64,000 nt of DNA from Sphingobacteriales bacterium (GTDB taxonomy: Bacteria; Bacteroidota; Bacteroidia; Chitinophagales; Chitinophagaceae): positions 1,116,001-1,180,000 of the forward strand of contig JADJGB010000008.1 of NCBI GenBank assembly GCA_016708305.1. The letters run 5' to 3'. Of this stretch, positions 9,555 through 18,238 are shown piece after piece. Every line of letters begins with the position of its first letter. The first letter of the stretch is position 1. Below the pieces are notes generated by a model. It saw nothing but the letters and a program-made list of their open reading frames with translations. It searched no databases and was not told the DNA's origin. The position numbers and the translations under genes were made by a program.

Positions 9555-10274
9555 ATGCAGATTATACCATTATCCGAAGGCAGTTTTACAGTGGACAGTT
9601 CCAAGCAGTTTGTTCCTTTTCATCAGGGCGAGGATGAGTTGAATGAAAGAAAAAGAGGAAGCATATTGGTCGAAATTCAGCCTTTTCTAGTGGTAACCAA
9701 AAATGATGTCATTCTATTAGATGCCGGATTGGGACAGAATGATGAAAGCGGTTATTTTCAACTTTATAGAAATATTAAAAATGCAGGCTTTGAACCAGAT
9801 GAGGTAACCAAGGTGCTGATGAGCCATTTACACAAAGACCATATTGGCGGCCTCATTAATCCTTATACTCATCTTTTCAGTTTCGAAAATGCGCTGCTCT
9901 ATATTCAAAGGAACGAATTGGAATATGCCTATCAGAAGGCAGGTTCTTCCTATTCAATCCCCATGTTGGATGTCATCTCGTCCTTTGATAATCTGGAACT
10001 TATTAAAACCGATAAGGGAGAAATAGACTATTATATTCAATATGAAGTAACCGGGGCACATTCAAAATATCATCAGGTGTTTTGGATAAGGGAGGACGAT
10101 GAGGTTGCTTTTTTTGGTGGCGATGACCTGTCTCAATACAACCAGTTAAAACGCCGCTACAAGGCAAAATATGATTATGATGGCGAAAAGGCAATGGAAT
10201 TGAGAGAAAACTGGCACAGAAAAGGAAAAAAGGAGCGCTGGAATTTTTTATTTTATCACGATTCTCAAAAATAA
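9555..10274 (+). CDS. MBL-fold metallohydrolase
   Basis: 239 residues with the metallo-beta-lactamase core: DAGLG after the second strand, metal-binding MSHLHKDHIGG, the third ligand His in GAHSKYHQV and GGDDLSQ near the C-terminus. No signal peptide, so probably cytoplasmic. It resembles glyoxalase II/lactonase-like stand-alone MBL proteins; a substrate cannot be inferred. The C-terminus is unusually basic and Tyr-rich (RRYKAKYDYDGEKA). Single gene with about 130 bp of sequence before it. Confidence 0.85.
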   Translation: MQIIPLSEGSFTVDSSKQFVPFHQGEDELNERKRGSILVEIQPFLVVTKNDVILLDAGLGQNDESGYFQLYRNIKNAGFEPDEVTKVLMSHLHKDHIGGLINPYTHLFSFENALLYIQRNELEYAYQKAGSSYSIPMLDVISSFDNLELIKTDKGEIDYYIQYEVTGAHSKYHQVFWIREDDEVAFFGGDDLSQYNQLKRRYKAKYDYDGEKAMELRENWHRKGKKERWNFLFYHDSQK

Positions 10275-10428
10275 ACCTTTAAATTCAAATAAGAAAATGG
10301 TCGATGCTCCCGAAAAAAAGAAGGCCTGCCCTAAAAAGAGCTGGCCGTTGCTAACCTATGAAAAACACCAGCACAAATATATAACACAATTTCAAATAAA
10401 AAAACACTTTTTTTTAAAAGCATGAAAT

Positions 10429-10804
10429 TTATTCCTGTTCCGGTTGGCTACGGCTTTTTAATTCCTCGCGAATTTTCTTTCTGAATACTTGTTCTTCCAC
10501 AAAAAAACGATTGGCTCTTTCTTGTCCGATAATAGGCGTGAAGGAGTTTCGATATTGAATTTTCAACTCAATTCTTTTCTGTTCTTTCAGCAGTGGATCA
10601 AAATTCTTTTTTGAAATATTTCTAAGTTCTAAAAAATATTTTGCCACCAAAGGCCGCATCTGTATTGATTCCTGTGAAGTAAGTGGTAATTTATGTTTTA
10701 AATAATTCAAAAATACTTTATGTACTTTTTGGGTCGGATTAAGCTGTCCGAAAGTCATAAATAATGTGCCAAAAAATAATATAGCAAGAAAAAAATCTTT
10801 TCAT
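10429..10804 (-). CDS. Periplasmic helical protein of the sigma/anti-sigma operon (Spy/CpxP-like; frameshift in signal peptide)
   Basis: Last gene of a three-gene operon after an ECF sigma factor and an anti-sigma factor. The open frame starts at MTFGQLNP. An ATG at 10804, 6 bp after the anti-sigma stop, begins MKRFF in another frame. Removing one base from the seven-base run at 10789-10795 gives MKRFFLAILFFGTLFMTFGQ, a complete signal peptide. The mature protein of about 100 residues is all-helical and charged (ELRNISKKNFDPLLKEQKR), like the Spy/CpxP or heavy-metal-sensor proteins found at this place in Bacteroidota sigma operons. The family assignment is inference from size, charge and context. 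Confidence 0.65.
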
Positions 10805-10810
10805 AAATAA

Positions 10811-11320
10811 TTAATTAAGTGAAATATTTTCATCTTCACCGGATGTTTCATTCAAAAAAGTTTTCAAATCCTTATCCGGTATATTTTGAAAAAATTGATT
10901 GAAATCAATTAAATTTTCATCCATTTTTTCAAATTCTTCACTTCCGGAGGTATTATAAACACCTGTTTCTTTCAAAAAATTTTCCAAACGGTCGTTACTC
11001 ATTTTTCTAATCATCATTTCAGCATTGCCGGTTTGCGTTTTATTGAAGAACTGTAGCTGCCATAGGATTCCAAAAACACTGAAAATAAATACGGCGGCTA
11101 CTGCTGTTTTTAACCAATGTTTAGAAAAAATATGGATCGAGCCTCCTGAAAAGTTTCTTTTTTTATCAACCGCGTCAGTTATTTTTATTTTTTGAATAAT
11201 TTTTTCCGAAAAATCAGCCAGATAGCCTTCCGGCAACTTATTGGGAGCTGCGATAGCCGAAAAATCGGGCGTTTTCTTTAACTCGGTTAATTTTTTATAT
11301 TCGGTAATTTCTTCCAGCAT
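10811..11320 (-). CDS. Putative anti-sigma factor
   Basis: 169 residues with one transmembrane helix (TAVAAVFIFSVFGILWQL, about residues 72-90). The N-terminal domain of about 65 residues faces the cytoplasm and the acidic C-terminal half the periplasm. This is the topology of single-pass anti-sigma factors. It lies 34 bp after the ECF sigma gene and directly before a probable periplasmic protein, which supports the call. No HxxxCxxC zinc motif is present, so it is not a ZAS-type anti-sigma. Sequence similarity to named families is weak and the assignment rests on topology and context. Confidence 0.65.
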   Translation of the reverse strand: MLEEITEYKKLTELKKTPDFSAIAAPNKLPEGYLADFSEKIIQKIKITDAVDKKRNFSGGSIHIFSKHWLKTAVAAVFIFSVFGILWQLQFFNKTQTGNAEMMIRKMSNDRLENFLKETGVYNTSGSEEFEKMDENLIDFNQFFQNIPDKDLKTFLNETSGEDENISLN

Positions 11321-11354
11321 AACGCTTATATTGACTGATTTGTTAAAGTATAGT

Positions 11355-11903
11355 TTAATGATTTAGTAAATACTGTTCCACTTTTTTAGTAGCATGATGA
11401 AAGCTGGCTTTTAATGCTCCTTCCGAAACCTGAAGAATTTCACTGATTGTTTTATAAGGCATTTCTTCAAAATACCTCAGGCTGAAAACCAGTTTTTGTT
11501 GCTCCGGCAAGGATTGTATGGCCAAATGCAGCTTCCATTCTGCTTTGTTGGCATCAAAATAATCATCTGATTTTAGTTTGTTTTCAAGACTGTTTTCGCT
11601 GTAACTTAAATGATGTGGCGCTTTGCGCTTTTGCCTTTCCAGGAATGTAAGACATTCGTTGGTGGCTATTCTATAAAGCCAGGTAAATCGTTTGCTTTCG
11701 CCTCTGAAGTTTTCTATACCCTGCCATGCTGTCAAAAAGGTATTTTGCAGTACGTCATCCGCATCGTCATGCCCCACAACCATTCTGCGTATGTGCCAAT
11801 AGAGTCGTTCTTTGTACCGGTTTACCAAAATGGTAAAGCCTTTTTCTCTGGTGGAAAAATTAGTAAAAAGCTCAAAAATATCGCTATCGGTTTCTGCCGG
11901 CAT
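11355..11903 (-). CDS. RNA polymerase sigma factor, ECF subfamily
   Basis: 182 residues. Region 2 includes DADDVLQNTFLTAWQ and FTWLYRIATNECLTFLERQ, which binds the -10-like element. Region 4 is a helix-turn-helix: LPEQQKLVFSLRYFEEMPY then YKTISEILQVSEGALKASF. Heads the operon with the anti-sigma factor and the Spy-like protein. In such loci the sigma factor usually activates its own operon in response to an envelope signal. Confidence 0.92.
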   Translation of the reverse strand: MPAETDSDIFELFTNFSTREKGFTILVNRYKERLYWHIRRMVVGHDDADDVLQNTFLTAWQGIENFRGESKRFTWLYRIATNECLTFLERQKRKAPHHLSYSENSLENKLKSDDYFDANKAEWKLHLAIQSLPEQQKLVFSLRYFEEMPYKTISEILQVSEGALKASFHHATKKVEQYLLNH

Positions 11904-12202
11904 TATTCTTTGTAATGATTCATTTGACTATCAATATTACAAAAAGTTTAAAATCTGGTTTGTAAAGGAAATCTTTTCAAATGTGCTGTCCAAAAAAATG
12001 TGTAATCCGACATCTATTTAGCATAGAAAAAAATTAAAATTTTGCTAATTTCTGTCGCTTTTGCCCTATTTATAAACTAATTATTGACAATAGTTCGAAT
12101 AATAGGCTTTTTGCTTAGAGAAATGGCTGTTTTGGTGGTTTTTGCTTTGTTATTTTGAATAAATTACTACACCTTTGCGACCAAAATAAGAAATAAACAC
12201 AA
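11904..12202. other. Divergent intergenic region, sigma operon / mreB
   Basis: About 300 bp of AT-rich sequence between two divergent start codons. A near-consensus -7 box for mreB lies at 12170-12177. No exact TAnnTTTG box was found for the sigma operon, as expected if an ECF sigma factor controls it. I see no RNA gene. Confidence 0.5.
12170..12177 (+). promoter_or_regulatory. Possible -7 box for mreB
   Basis: CACCTTTG, one mismatch from TAnnTTTG, 25 bp before the mreB start, with a TTG about 20 bp upstream. Confidence 0.4.
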
Positions 12203-13228
12203 ATGGGACTTTTTAATTGGTTTACACAAGAAATTGCAATGGACCTGGGTACCGCAAATACCCTTATTATACATAATGACGAAGTGACCGTAAATGAGCC
12301 AAGTATCGTAGCGCTCAACCGGAATAACCCGAAAGAAGTTTTGGCGGTGGGTAAACGCGCCCTGATGATGCACGAAAAAACACATGAAAGCATCCGCACG
12401 GTTCGTCCGCTCAAAGATGGCGTGATTGCCGATTTTAATGCTGCCGAATTGATGATTCGTGAGTTGATTAAACTGGTTTATCCCAAAAAGCCGCTTTTTC
12501 CGCCAAGCTGGAGGATGATGATTTGTATTCCTTCTTCCATTACTGAGGTGGAAAAAAGAGCGGTAAGAGATAGCGCCGAGCAGGCCGGAGCCAAAGAGGT
12601 TTATCTGATACACGAGCCAATGGCAGCTGCGCTGGGTATCGGTATTGATGTGGAAGAACCGGTGGGAAATATGATTATTGATATTGGTGGTGGTACTACA
12701 GGTATTACTGTTATTGCCCTGGCTGGTATAGTGTGCGATCAAAGTATCAGAGTGGCGGGCGATGAGTTTACTGCCGATATTATGGAAGCATTGCGCCGCT
12801 ATCACAGCTTATTGATTGGAGAACGCACAGCAGAGCAGATAAAAATTCAAATTGGTGCCGCAATGAAAGATTTGGATAATCCGCCGGATGATATTCCTGT
12901 AAATGGGCGCGACCTGGTTACTGGCATTCCCAAACAAATAATGGTAAGCTATCAGGAAGTGGCAGAGGCATTGGATAAGAGCATTTTCAAAATTGAAGAA
13001 GCAATCTTGAAGGCATTGGAACAAACACCGCCCGAACTGGCAAGCGATATTTATCGTAGAGGCTTGTATTTGACCGGTGGTGGCGCTTTGCTTCGTGGAT
13101 TAGATAAGAGACTGAGCCAGAAGATAAAACTGCCTGTTCACATTGCCGATGATCCGCTGAAGAGTGTAGTAAGAGGAACCGGAATTGCTTTAAAGAATTA
13201 CGGCACATATCCTTTTGTGATGAGATAG
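12203..13228 (+). CDS. mreB: Rod shape-determining protein MreB
   Basis: 341 residues, actin-like ATPase. Phosphate-1 loop MDLGTANTLI is near residue 13, phosphate-2 IDIGGGTTGITVIAL near residue 155, and the adenosine motif TGGGALLRGLD near residue 290. The amphipathic N-terminus MGLFNWFTQE is the usual membrane-binding helix. It forms filaments beneath the inner membrane that guide elongation-specific peptidoglycan synthesis. First gene of mreB-mreC-mreD. Confidence 0.97.
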   Translation: MGLFNWFTQEIAMDLGTANTLIIHNDEVTVNEPSIVALNRNNPKEVLAVGKRALMMHEKTHESIRTVRPLKDGVIADFNAAELMIRELIKLVYPKKPLFPPSWRMMICIPSSITEVEKRAVRDSAEQAGAKEVYLIHEPMAAALGIGIDVEEPVGNMIIDIGGGTTGITVIALAGIVCDQSIRVAGDEFTADIMEALRRYHSLLIGERTAEQIKIQIGAAMKDLDNPPDDIPVNGRDLVTGIPKQIMVSYQEVAEALDKSIFKIEEAILKALEQTPPELASDIYRRGLYLTGGGALLRGLDKRLSQKIKLPVHIADDPLKSVVRGTGIALKNYGTYPFVMR

Positions 13229-13348
13229 GGTTTTTGTTGCATTAATTTCAAAAGAAAACTACTCAGGATATAATTTCCAAATTTCTTCCATTGAAAAATA
13301 GTTTAATATATATCAGAAAGCAAATCTTTGATTGGAACATAGGAGGCT

Positions 13349-14224
13349 ATGCGTAACGTTTTTTTGTTCATAAGGCAATTCTCGGTATTTATTGCATTTT
13401 TGATACTGCAAATTATTTGCCTTTACCTTTTGTTCACTTACAATCGCTTTCATCGTACAAAAGGGTTGGGAGTTGCAGGAGAAGTAACTTGTTATTTCAA
13501 CAAAAATTATAAAAATGTGCAAGGATTTTTTCACCTGAGAGAAGAAAACCGAAGGGTACATAAAATGAATGATTCATTGATGAACCTTTTGAAAAATAAT
13601 TTTGTAAAAATTGATTCATTGGATTCATTAGTTAGAGAAACCGTACCCTTTGATACAACTGGTCGCCAGCGAATATATAAATGGAGGTCTGCCCAGGTAT
13701 TGTACACCACTGTCAATAATGATAGAAACTATTTACAAATAAACAAAGGCAGTAATGACGGGATTAGTGATGATATGGGAATTTTCAGTTCCAACGGAGG
13801 ATTGGTAGGTAAGGTGGTAAATACCGGAAAAAATTTCAGCGAGATAATGACGCTGCTCAATGTGATGAACAAATTAAGTGTACAGGTACAAAAGACCGGA
13901 AGAGCCGGAATGTTGTCATGGGATGGTACTAATACTACAGAACTGGATATGACGGGAATACCCAGGACAGATACAATTAGAAAAGGAGACACCATTTTAA
14001 CAGGTAATTATTCATTAAGTTATCCTCCGGGAAAATGGGTAGGCACAGTGGCCAAAGTGTTAAAAGACGAGTCGTCTAATTTTTATATTTTGAAAATCAA
14101 ACCTGCCGCAAATTTTGGTAGTCTCCAACAGGTTTTTGTGGTTGAGAATATGAATTTCATAGAACAAAAAAAACTGAACGAAGAAACTATTAAAAAAGTA
14201 GAAAGAAAGGCAGAACGTAAATGA
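13349..14224 (+). CDS. mreC: Rod shape-determining protein MreC
   Basis: 291 residues. One N-terminal transmembrane helix (about residues 10-30, VFIAFLILQIICLYLLF), a coiled-coil linker of about 40 residues (REENRRVHKMNDSLMNLLKN), then the periplasmic beta domain ending near VFVVENMNF. A basic 20-residue tail follows. MreC joins MreB filaments to penicillin-binding protein and RodA complexes. The stop overlaps the mreD start (ATGA), so the two are translationally coupled. Confidence 0.93.
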   Translation: MRNVFLFIRQFSVFIAFLILQIICLYLLFTYNRFHRTKGLGVAGEVTCYFNKNYKNVQGFFHLREENRRVHKMNDSLMNLLKNNFVKIDSLDSLVRETVPFDTTGRQRIYKWRSAQVLYTTVNNDRNYLQINKGSNDGISDDMGIFSSNGGLVGKVVNTGKNFSEIMTLLNVMNKLSVQVQKTGRAGMLSWDGTNTTELDMTGIPRTDTIRKGDTILTGNYSLSYPPGKWVGTVAKVLKDESSNFYILKIKPAANFGSLQQVFVVENMNFIEQKKLNEETIKKVERKAERK

Positions 14225-14754
14225 GTGATTTAGTAAAGAACATATTGCGCTTCTTTATTTTTGTTTTTATTCAGGTATATATTCTGGATGTGATGCCGCA
14301 TTTGCATGAACTGATTACTCCTTATTTGTATTTCCTGTTCATACTTTGGCTGCCTTTTTATATCAAGCGTGGCTGGTTATTGGTTTTAAGCTTTGTCTTG
14401 GGTTTGACCATCGATTATTTTTTAATGACTCCAGGCCTTCATGCGGCAGCTTGCGTGCTGGTGGCCTATCTGAGACCTTTTGTAATTAATCTTTTTGCAC
14501 CCAAAGATGCCTCAGGGTTCAATTATAAAGAACCATCGCCTAAGGCAATGGGATGGACCTCTTACAGCCTTTATGCCGTTTTTCTTTCGCTTTTGCATAA
14601 TGGCTATCTACTATTTTTGGAATGGCTTTCCTTTGGCTCTTTTATAGTCTTTTTAATGAAGGTGATTTCTACCACAGCCATCTATATGCTTATGATTTAT
14701 ATTGCTGAATTTCTGTTCCCACGAAAGCTCAGGTATAAAACGAATGTGGCCTAA
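14221..14754 (+). CDS. mreD: Rod shape-determining protein MreD
   Basis: 177 residues with five or six transmembrane helices, starting inside the mreC stop codon (ATGA overlap). The motif LGLTIDYFLMTPGLHAAACV in the middle is typical of MreD. It is an inner-membrane member of the elongasome. The usual following genes mrdA and rodA are absent here; a convergent histidine kinase lies 30 bp away. Confidence 0.9.
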   Translation: MSDLVKNILRFFIFVFIQVYILDVMPHLHELITPYLYFLFILWLPFYIKRGWLLVLSFVLGLTIDYFLMTPGLHAAACVLVAYLRPFVINLFAPKDASGFNYKEPSPKAMGWTSYSLYAVFLSLLHNGYLLFLEWLSFGSFIVFLMKVISTTAIYMLMIYIAEFLFPRKLRYKTNVA

Positions 14755-14784
14755 GATTTTTTTGCAACAATTATTGAAGTTCAA

Positions 14785-16133
14785 TTACTGTTCCAAAGGG
14801 AATTCAATTGTAAAAGTACTTCCCTTGCCTAATACGCTGTCGAGTTTTATCTGCCCATTATGTGTTTGAACTACTGATTTTACATAACTTAAGCCCAGTC
14901 CGAATCCCTTTACGTTATGGAGGTTGCCGGTATGCGCCCTGTAAAATTTTTCGAAAACACGTTTTTGAGTATCCTTACTCATTCCAATGCCATTATCTTC
15001 AAACTGCAAAATCAATTTGCCGTTTTTATTTGAAGAAGAAATTTTCAAATGAATCGGTACATTGTCTTTAGAGTATTTCACGGCATTGTCTATCAGATTA
15101 TTCACCAGATTGGTAAAATGCACTTCATCACCCAGAATGACATCATTCGAAGCTTCCAAATTTAGGTCTGCATCACCATTTTTATCACTAAGTTGAAGAA
15201 CAAAGTTATCTACCACACTATAAATAATATCATGAACATGCAGTGATTCCTTTTCAAAATCTGCTTCCTGCTTGTCAAATTGCGAGGCTTTGAGGATGGT
15301 TTCCACCTGCTTGTTCATTCGTTGGTTTTCTTCCTTGATAATTCCACTGAAATAATTCATTTTATCACGGTTGCTTAACACTTTTTCGTTCTTTAAAGCA
15401 TCTACTGCCAGAGAGATAGTAGCAATAGGTGTTTTAAATTCGTGAGTCATGTTGTTGATAAAGTCATTCTTAATATCGCTCAATTTTTTCTGACGAAGCA
15501 TGGTATAAACCGTAACATAGAAGGCGGTAACAATCAAAGCGGTAAACAATACAACCAAAATGATATTTAAAGTCAGCGATTTTATTACATATTTATTAAG
15601 ATTCAGAACCACTAAGTGCAAAGCTTCATCATTCGCCAGATTTTCGGATAGAGAACTGGGTAATGACAATATGGCTACCGGACGGGGGTAGAAATTATTT
15701 AGTGAATCAGACAAAGCCAATGAAAGTCGGGTGAATGTTTTTCAATGGTGGCCAACAAGGAGTTTTCGCTTAAACCTACCACAATTCCATATTCAAATTT
15801 AAGATCTTTCAAACCCGCCTGATCAAATGCTTTCAGAATTCGTTCATTTATTTCTTTAGCGCTCATCCTCGAACTGATGGTATTGGCACTCAGTAAATTA
15901 TGATAGTTATTGAATGGTGTCAGATTAAATGGATCATTGGGCTGAGTGCTAACATATTGCGATTTCAGCCTCGATAAATCATTGCCTACTGTAAACAATA
16001 CATTCTCAATACGTTGTTTCATTTGATCATCTCTGAGAGCAATGTTATTTTTGATCCAGGACACCTGAAGCAAAATCAAGCCAATCAGCGATAGGGTGAT
16101 TAAAACGGAGATTAAAGAAAATAATTTTTTCAC
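14785..16133 (-). pseudogene. Sensor histidine kinase, frameshifted
   Basis: A membrane sensor kinase of about 450 residues in two frames (15699-16133 and 14785-15720). The first holds transmembrane helix 1 and most of the periplasmic sensor. The second holds helix 2 (LNIILVVLFTALIVTAFYV), H-box MTHEFKTPIATIS, N-box NNLIDNAVKY, G1 FEDNGIGMS and G2 GFGLGLSYVK. Adding one base to the five-base run at 15738-15742 joins them through TIEKTFTRLSLALSDSLNN. All catalytic motifs are intact, so this is probably a working gene with a sequence error. No response regulator gene is adjacent. Confidence 0.85.
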
Positions 16134-16152
16134 TATTTAAACTTAATGGAAG

Positions 16153-16160
16153 CAAATATA
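16153..16160 (-). promoter_or_regulatory. -7 box for the histidine kinase gene
   Basis: TATATTTG on the minus strand, 20 bp before the ATG at 16133; exact TAnnTTTG match. Confidence 0.55.
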
Positions 16161-16243
16161 ATAATACAGTGTCATAAAGGAGAAATCGTGCTCCTTTACT
16201 CAATATATTTAACGGACAATTAAAAAAAAATCATCAAGGTTCC

Positions 16244-16251
16244 TAAATTTG
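16244..16251 (+). promoter_or_regulatory. -7 box for algH
   Basis: TAAATTTG, exact TAnnTTTG match, 25 bp before ATG 16276. It overlaps the alternative TTG start at 16249, which argues against that start. Confidence 0.6.
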
Positions 16252-16275
16252 TTAAGAAATATTTATATTGTACCC

Positions 16276-16827
16276 ATGATTGATCCAGCAAGCGGCAGAT
16301 TATTAATTGCCAATCCTCATTTGGACGATCCTAATTTTCTAAGGACAGTTGTTTTTTTGTGCGAACACAATCTCAATGGTACTTTTGGTTTTGTGTTAAA
16401 CCGAAAACTTGATTATGCTATCGGCGAATTTGTTCCCGAATTGTCAGACTTTGAACTACCGGTTTTTGAAGGCGGGCCTGTAGGGCTTAACACGCTTCAT
16501 TTTTTGCATCAATATCCCAAACAAATTCCTGGTGGTAAGGAAGTGACAAATGGTGTTTACTGGGGGGGCGATTTTGAAGAAATGGTAAAAGTGATTAATT
16601 CAAGAACTATTGATAACAGCAAAATCAGGTTCTTTTTGGGCTATAGCGGATGGGATCAGGGCCAGCTGGATATGGAGATGGATGAAAAAACCTGGATTGT
16701 ATCCTTCGCATTAAAAGAGTTTATTTTTCATCATGATGAAAAAGAGCTTTGGAAGGATGTGTTGAAAAATATGGGTGGCGAATATGAACTGATTTTAAAT
16801 GCGCCAATTGATCCACAGTTAAATTAG
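16276..16827 (+). CDS. YqgE/AlgH family protein (UPF0301)
   Basis: 183 residues beginning MIDPASGRLLIANPHLDDPN, the conserved start of the AlgH/YqgE family. FLCEHNLNGTFGFVLNR and GGPVGLNTLHFLH are further family motifs, as is GYSGWDQGQLDMEM. These are soluble cytoplasmic proteins of uncertain role, linked to alginate regulation in pseudomonads. A TTG nine codons upstream also opens the frame but lies within the promoter box, so ATG 16276 is preferred. Confidence 0.9.
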   Translation: MIDPASGRLLIANPHLDDPNFLRTVVFLCEHNLNGTFGFVLNRKLDYAIGEFVPELSDFELPVFEGGPVGLNTLHFLHQYPKQIPGGKEVTNGVYWGGDFEEMVKVINSRTIDNSKIRFFLGYSGWDQGQLDMEMDEKTWIVSFALKEFIFHHDEKELWKDVLKNMGGEYELILNAPIDPQLN

Positions 16828-16874
16828 GTTGCAACTTTTTGTTTGATTTCATTGTCATATAAACCTGAGTCATG

Positions 16875-16882
16875 TAATTTTG
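16875..16882 (+). promoter_or_regulatory. -7 box for the DUF4197 gene
   Basis: TAATTTTG, exact TAnnTTTG match, 20 bp before ATG 16903. Confidence 0.55.
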
Positions 16883-16902
16883 ATTATTCAAACTAATTAC
16901 AC

Positions 16903-17665
16903 ATGAAGAAATTATTATTAGCGCTGGTATTAAGTACTTCCCTTTTGTTTTCCGCCACATTTTCCGGATGTGATGTAATTAGCGGGGTAGCCGGGTCGTT
17001 GGGACTTTCCGAAATTGAAATGATAGCAGGGCTTAAAGAAGCCCTTACACAGGGATTGTTTGTGGGCTTTGATGCTTTTGCCAGGCAGGATCAGGGAAAC
17101 CCGTTGGTAAGGTTTGCATTTCCGGGTGAAGCCGCCAAAATAGAAAAATCATTAAAAGACCTGGGGCTCACTTCCTTGGTAAATAATGTAACTGCCAAGT
17201 TTACAAATGCAATGGCTTTGGCTGTTAAGGAAGCGAAGCCGATATTTGTTAATTCGATAAAAAGAATGAATTTCAAAGATGTAGCTAATATTTTAATTTC
17301 TGATAATAAACATGCAGCCACTCCAGTTTTTTAAATCAGCAATGACACCCGAACTGAAGACTGCCTTCAGACCAATAGTAGATAGTACCGTAAGGACTAC
17401 CGGTGCCGGAAAAGATTATGATGCTATTGCAAGAACTTATAATGCTGTTCCTTTTTTGGAAAAAAAATTGGAGCCTAATTTGAATGAGTTCATTGCAGGC
17501 CGCGCAATAGATGCTATGTTTTTATATGTAGCTAATGAGGAGGAAAATATTCGTGAAAAAATTGAATTTCGTAAAACCGACTTAATGAAACGCGTGTTTG
17601 GGTATGCCGATCAGCAGATAAGAAACCGAGCAGGTGCAAATACTTCAGGAGGTTTCGGGCGTTAG
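16903..17665 (+). pseudogene. DUF4197 family lipoprotein, frameshifted
   Basis: Two overlapping frames, 16903-17334 and 17312-17665, form one DUF4197 protein of about 250 residues. The N-terminus is a signal peptide with lipobox FSGC. The family's AAT-x-FF motif lies on the break: removing one C at 17323-17324 restores AATQFFKSAMTPELK and the second half follows. Family members are envelope proteins of unknown function. The rest of the sequence is well preserved, so an insertion error is more likely than decay. Confidence 0.8.
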
Positions 17666-17740
17666 GCAGCGAAATTTGGAACTAAATTGTTTTTAGCCGT
17701 AGCTTATTGTCTCCGGTTTTTTTTTTTAAGGAGCATATAA

Positions 17741-18238
17741 TTACCAATTATTAGCCTGATCTTTATTTGTTCTTTCAGGAGTAACCACAGGCTCTTTTAC
17801 TCTCCAATCGGGGTCATGCTTTACAAACCATGAAATCCACAGGCTGCGAGCAAAACGCATGGTAAAAGGCTGTGCCAAAAGCAAAACAATAGCATTGAAA
17901 ACAAGCCAGTAAAGAATACGATTATCATTTACCGAAACTCCAATAATTATCCACCATGCAATAAAAGTGGCCACAGAGATGGCTATTGCCACTGCATAGC
18001 TGACATAACCGGTGCCGTAGTAGAATCCTATTTCAATTTCGGTTGGTTGCCCACAAACAGGGCAGGTTTTGTTCATTTTCAACACCTTTTTCAGGTTGAA
18101 ACTTACAGGGTATTCAAATAATTTACCTTCGCGGCACGGCGGACAATGGCACCCGATAACGGATTCAAGATAACCTTTGTTTTTGTATTCTGATCTTTTT
18201 TGCTCATTTTGTTTTGAATATATAATTAACAATTTCAT
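17741..18238 (-). CDS. DUF983 family membrane protein
   Basis: 165 residues. The N-terminal half carries CHCPPCREGKLFEYP and CPVCGQPTEIEIGFYYGTGY, the paired CxxC zinc-ribbon and following motif typical of DUF983. Two transmembrane helices follow (about residues 80-102 and 110-128). The ATG overlaps the murF stop by four bases, so it is probably translated from the murF message; a start further in is possible, because DUF983 proteins usually begin near the first CxxC. Function unknown. Confidence 0.85.
   Translation of the reverse strand: MKLLIIYSKQNEQKRSEYKNKGYLESVIGCHCPPCREGKLFEYPVSFNLKKVLKMNKTCPVCGQPTEIEIGFYYGTGYVSYAVAIAISVATFIAWWIIIGVSVNDNRILYWLVFNAIVLLLAQPFTMRFARSLWISWFVKHDPDWRVKEPVVTPERTNKDQANNW

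Noticed and set aside
10297..10425. 43-codon frame starting MVDAPEKKKACPKKSW
   Set aside because: No ribosome-binding site, no recognisable domain, and it ends inside an A/T-run; could be chance. Kept out of the gene list.
12167..12805. 212-codon frame on the minus strand
   Set aside because: It lies antisense to mreB, is rich in His, Asn and Ser, and shows no family resemblance: a shadow of the mreB codon pattern.
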